Origin: Lysobacterales bacterium
GTDB taxonomy: Bacteria > Pseudomonadota > Gammaproteobacteria > Xanthomonadales > Rhodanobacteraceae
Direction: 5' to 3'
DNA length: 9,560 nt
Assembly (NCBI GenBank): GCA_013298265.1
Contig: JAAFHE010000098.1
Location: 1 to 9,560 of the forward strand
The position numbers and the translations under genes are program-made. Under the pieces are notes generated by a model that had not been told where the DNA came from, did not search any database, and saw only the letters and a program-made list of their open reading frames with translations. Shown here piece after piece: positions 9,001-9,560 of the stretch (positions within the stretch are counted from its first letter, which is position 1; every line of letters starts with the position of its first letter).

Positions 9001-9560
9001 TCGTCGCCTACTATCTGGCCCGCGACAGCCGACCTGGGCATTGTGTAGAAATTCCCGCCGACAACCTGCGCGCGCATCTGCAGGAAACCCTGCCGCACCA
9101 CAGGATCCCGGCGGCCTTCTACAGCCTCGAAGCGATTCCCCGCACGCCGGACGGTGACATCGATCGCGAGGCTCTACGGCGACTCGCGCAGACAATCGGC
9201 GGCACTGCGCGTCACCACGCCCCGCGCACCGCAACCGAACGTGGGCTCGTCGATATCTGGGCCGAGGTATTGCAGCTCGCACCGTCGGCGGTAGGCACCA
9301 ACGACGATTTTTTCGAACTCGGCGGACATTCGCTGCTCGCCGTGCGCCTGATGGCCCGGATCAGCGACACGTTCGAGCGCCTGCTGCCGCTTGCGGTGCT
9401 GTTCAATGCGCCGACCATCGGCGCTCTGGCCGAACTTCTCGCCGACTCCACCGACGCGGTCGCGCAGATCGTCGTACCGATCCAGCCGGCCGGCTCACTG
9501 GAGCCCGTGTTCGCCGTGCCCGGGGTAGGGGGCAATGTCTTGTCGTGGCGACCGCTGAGC
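2856..9560 (+). CDS. Non-ribosomal peptide synthetase, TubC-C-A-PCP-C-A*-PCP-TE, 3' end outside window
   Basis: Large cytoplasmic multienzyme with 2235 codons visible and no stop; the window ends on a codon boundary inside the thioesterase. Domains by residue: TubC-type docking (1-55), C1 (74-515), A1 (524-1040), PCP1 (1051-1125), C2 (1146-1580), degenerate A2 (1598-2110), PCP2 (2123-2198), TE start (from about 2206). It would add two residues to a chain from an upstream protein and release the product. A typical TE would bring the full protein to about 2450 residues. No epimerisation or methylation domain is seen, and both C domains look like L-to-L types by motif style. It lies 89 bases after the ATPase on the same strand, suggesting a shared cluster. 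Domain identities are secure; product and A1 substrate are unknown. A2 lacks its catalytic residues and is described separately. Confidence 0.97.
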   Translation, partial: MATVVELLQALASQRIRLAVQAGELHCYAHKGALTAPLKAAIALHKSELLALLHARKPADAPLPVPQIGSDGAPAFDLSVGARALYLLQRLDPASTAYNIPLCLKFHGEVDLPVLQRAWAGVLDRYPILTAHVVDENGVVRLRADPRCRGSVHGSEVAPADDAQLLPFLRRQAGMPFDLQDGPLVRIALFRQDAQRSVLLITVHHLIFDGGSAVVLLKALLADYRGLLQGRPPAAVAAPSGYAHFVAAEAALLASPDGAKHAAYWKRQLEGIPSAFELVPQLPLPAVPDDGEGFTLTETLPPDLSAWLRQAAREHGATPSAILLSAYAVLLHRYSGEDEIIVGMPVSPRSRQHYAGDIGYFVNVVPLRIPCDGQRRFVDFLHDTQATMMEALYHSEYPFALMQERSRSRAAGENAIFQVSYAFQDFLHPSEFSRAAGEPGPDTDYLGSIVQQGDSDLSLDVFDAGASFVLQLKYGMRRYTRNTVARLLAHYVCLLQAIRADPLGKLGAFAILSEAEEHLVLREFNDTHASYPKQACIHDLFVQQALMQPQRTALVHGSETTTYAELDAASRDLAIHLQALGLSAGSRVGLCMDRSPPLLIGLFGILRAGAVVVPLDPDYPVERLTYMLHDSGATLLLTRQRFAQRLEPGLPPAVQVLCWDDAASSWGRDVAAREAGGAELRRVAGAGDPAYLIYTSGSTGQPKGVLVEHRGVVNQNVFSRARLGIGVDDTEILFSSLSFDLFMEEVFRILNGGARLVLAAKETLLSLPLLESLLVGQQVSVLALPTAFFHELAGAGIDISSLRRIFVGGEKLDYAKACAFVERYPGIALHNGYGPTEASIFCTTIEVTPALLLGRDTVSIGRPIANTQIYLLDRYGNPQPPGVAGELCVAGDGVARGYWERPELSRQRFVANPFVRGTRMYRTGDLARWHEDGTLEYLGRIDAQVKIRGFRIEPGEIEACLHAHAQIDSAVVVARGEAVNRQLVAFYRARDGAQPTADDLRTHLRQTLPAHMIPQLFAALPAIPLTPGGKVDRRALERLDLTLQPDRRHVAARTPLEQQLVDVWAQVLKLTGDSIGVYDNFFEIGGHSLLATQLLAQIRNRFDVDLPFRTLFDGADIATIAAAIDAAGRGSRRAFARVDRRTWPQLPLSYAQERLWFIHQLDPDGSGYNVPCAVRMAGALDIDRLQQAFALLIQRHESLRTVFGSDQGRPYQRVLDAVDFRLGRVDLSAHEAASREDHARALCEAEAAVPFDLAAGPLIRGRVIRLADDDHVLMLNLHHIVCDGWSIGVLAKELGEALHALQHGTEYAPSLLPIHYVDYAIRQREWLERDGVLERQLAYWRDQLAGIPALLDLATDYPRPTVRSVAGATLRCLIDAPLTAALRQLAARRNDTLFMVLLAAVKVLLYRYTAEEDICVGTAVANRRQAETEGLIGMFVNTLVLRTQLRGEASFAEVLAAVRQTCVAAYEHQDAPFEKVVEIVQPQRNRAISPLFQVAVALRNADEEVVAPGLRAFALESGISNLDLRIEFHETSAGIGVALEYSTALFMPERIRRMAVHLQALCRAIVDAPDMPVAQLDYVAADECRELLRLGRAAPPATVTGAPRLVHAWFEAQAAAQPQAIALECDGEDVCFADLNRRANRIAHALLALGVGVDDRVAICVDRGVATIVSLLGVLKAGAAYVLLDPDEPADWPDPLRDSALRVLLTASALPQGALVQQAEAQGIDVIALDGDGIASQARHDPAVVVTPQQLACVTYAATGAPGQDQAGRQGVMIGHGALANYLRWAVHTYAGDVPCDAIVSSPLASAAAITCLWLPLLTGGRALLMPQGDEAGSLETLLRSGRRFDLLKITPAQWCGLSQRLSVAGARCDVSRIVVGGEATYSPGAWLSLAPQARCFSEYGVAETVAGCCVHELQPNYQRDVATLIGVPIDNTQLYVLDAQRRLQARGMPGELYIAGASLARGYLGNTELTTQHFVADPFAPDAPMYRSRDRVRWREDGRLEYLGRIAGRATVRGSFTELGDIEGKLSEHAQIETSVVLVHGESNRRRLVAYYLARDSRPGHCVEIPADNLRAHLQETLPHHRIPAAFYSLEAIPRTPDGDIDREALRRLAQTIGGTARHHAPRTATERGLVDIWAEVLQLAPSAVGTNDDFFELGGHSLLAVRLMARISDTFERLLPLAVLFNAPTIGALAELLADSTDAVAQIVVPIQPAGSLEPVFAVPGVGGNVLSWRPLS
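3075..4400 (+). other. NRPS condensation domain C1
   Basis: Forms the peptide bond between the incoming chain and the residue on PCP1. The catalytic HHLIFDG motif is intact at residues 204-210 (nt 3465-3485). The later motif [14 protein letters not shown] is also present. The first core motif reads [16 protein letters not shown] (79-93), where most C domains after TubC docking have Gln rather than Ala after the Gly. Placement behind a docking domain means the donor chain comes from another protein. Confidence 0.92.
4425..5980 (+). other. NRPS adenylation domain A1 (active-looking)
   Basis: Activates one amino acid with ATP and loads PCP1. All key motifs are intact: A3 [11 protein letters not shown] (694-704), A5 NGYGPTE (831-837), A7 YRTGDL (921-926), A8 [11 protein letters not shown] from 939, and A10 TPGGKVDR with catalytic Lys1030. 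Asp740 in [10 protein letters not shown] corresponds to the Asp that binds the alpha-amino group. Ungapped hand alignment to the GrsA Phe domain gives an approximate specificity code D-L-E-A-F-G-G-I-F-K. I do not recognise this code and assign no substrate. Confidence 0.93.
6006..6230 (+). other. NRPS carrier protein PCP1
   Basis: Carrier domain with the motif [15 protein letters not shown]; Ser1088 (nt 6117-6119) is the phosphopantetheine site. The GGHS form, with no following epimerisation domain, fits presentation of an L-residue to C2. Confidence 0.95.
6291..7600 (+). other. NRPS condensation domain C2
   Basis: Second condensation domain with [16 protein letters not shown] near 1148, RHESLRTVF, an intact catalytic HHIVCDG at residues 1278-1284 (nt 6687-6707) and [10 protein letters not shown]. 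By motif style it is an LCL-type domain joining two L-residues. Its intact active site implies that PCP2 does receive an acceptor amino acid, although the A domain beside it looks inactive. Confidence 0.94.
7647..9185 (+). other. Degenerate, probably inactive adenylation domain A2
   Basis: It has the length and order of an A domain but has lost most catalytic motifs. A2 motif [12 protein letters not shown] has Leu for the usual Pro. A3 reads [10 protein letters not shown], then about 5 extra residues, then RQGV, with Gln1770 for the conserved Lys. A4 reads [11 protein letters not shown] where this subtype usually has SSPLAFDATIT, so the amino-binding Asp is Ala1807. A5 is YGVAE (1900-1904) for YGPTE. 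A7 is YRSRDR (1987-1992) for YRTGDL. A8 is [11 protein letters not shown] from 2005 for GRxDxQVKIRG. A9 has LPHHRIP. A10 is TPDGDIDR with Asp2101 for catalytic Lys. A1 motif and A6 ([15 protein letters not shown]) are normal, and no stop or frameshift is present. The fold is probably kept but adenylation is unlikely. Confidence 0.88.
8140..8169 (+). repeat. Possible degenerate 15-base tandem duplication in the A2 ATP-binding loop
   Basis: CCGGTC occurs at 8140-8145 and again exactly 15 bases later at 8155-8160, with a weaker match after it (9 of 15 positions in all). Fifteen bases equal the roughly 5 residues by which this loop exceeds a normal A3 motif, so an old tandem duplication could explain the insert. 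The match is short and could be chance. Confidence 0.25.
9222..9449 (+). other. NRPS carrier protein PCP2
   Basis: Carrier domain with [15 protein letters not shown]; Ser2159 (nt 9330-9332) is the phosphopantetheine site. It is fully canonical despite following an inactive-looking A domain, which supports continued use of the module. Confidence 0.94.
9471..9560 (+). other. Start of a C-terminal thioesterase domain, cut by the window end
   Basis: After PCP2 the sequence reads [20 protein letters not shown] then [10 protein letters not shown]. This is the usual start of a type I NRPS thioesterase; the [11 protein letters not shown] segment is the first beta-strand and oxyanion-hole region of the alpha/beta hydrolase fold. 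The catalytic Ser (GxSxG), Asp and His lie beyond the window. The domain would release the finished peptide by hydrolysis or cyclisation. No third C domain follows, so this is the terminal module. Confidence 0.85.

Noticed and set aside
7347..9101. Long antisense frame of about 584 codons opposite C2 and A2
   Set aside because: Also a shadow of the NRPS. I considered whether a real overlapping gene could explain the odd A2 sequence, but the antisense product shows no recognisable fold and the same kind of frame lies opposite the normal A1.
7647..9185. Sequencing error as the cause of the odd A2 domain
   Set aside because: The changes are substitutions and one in-frame insert spread over about 1.3 kb, all in one continuous frame, while the adjacent C2, A6 and PCP2 are normal. 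Random errors would not cluster on catalytic motifs.
5005..9313. Four runs of six T within the NRPS (5005-5010, 5217-5222, 6095-6100, 9308-9313)
   Set aside because: They could allow polymerase slippage, but each encodes ordinary Phe-containing NRPS sequence (for example the FFE before both carrier motifs), and the frame continues correctly after each. No programmed frameshift is suggested.

Overview
The window holds part of a biosynthetic gene cluster from a GC-rich bacterium, with every gene on the + strand. Three genes are visible: the 3' part of a MacB/FtsX-type ABC transporter permease (1-1907), a complete ABC transporter ATPase (2044-2766), and the 5' part of a large non-ribosomal peptide synthetase (NRPS, 2856 to the window end, still open). 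The strong G/C third-position bias and the style of the permease and ATPase suggest a gammaproteobacterium of the Xanthomonadales type (Lysobacter, Luteibacter, Dyella and similar). This assignment is a judgement from protein style, not a search result.

Layout. The permease lacks its N-terminus, which lies upstream of base 1. A 136-bp gap follows, with an AT-rich patch and two possible hairpins, one abutting the ATPase ribosome binding site. The ATPase has all canonical nucleotide-binding motifs. An 89-bp gap then carries a very stable GC-rich hairpin (2790-2819), after which the NRPS starts. The NRPS reads without interruption for 2235 codons. Its domain order is TubC-type N-terminal docking domain, condensation (C1), adenylation (A1), carrier protein (PCP1), condensation (C2), adenylation-like (A2), carrier protein (PCP2), and the first residues of a thioesterase (TE).

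How it fits together. The docking domain implies that the growing chain arrives from an upstream NRPS or PKS protein not in this window. The TE start implies that this protein ends the assembly line and releases the product. The adjacent ABC genes probably export that product, or confer self-protection.

The main observation is that the second adenylation domain looks catalytically dead. Its ATP-binding loop is rewritten and about 5 residues longer, the Asp that binds the substrate amino group is Ala, the A7 Gly-Asp is altered, the A8 hinge is rewritten, and the catalytic A10 Lys is Asp. The frame, the A6 core and the flanking C2 and PCP2 active sites are all intact. The simplest reading is a structural pseudo-A domain whose carrier protein is loaded in trans, as is known for an inactive A domain in bleomycin biosynthesis.
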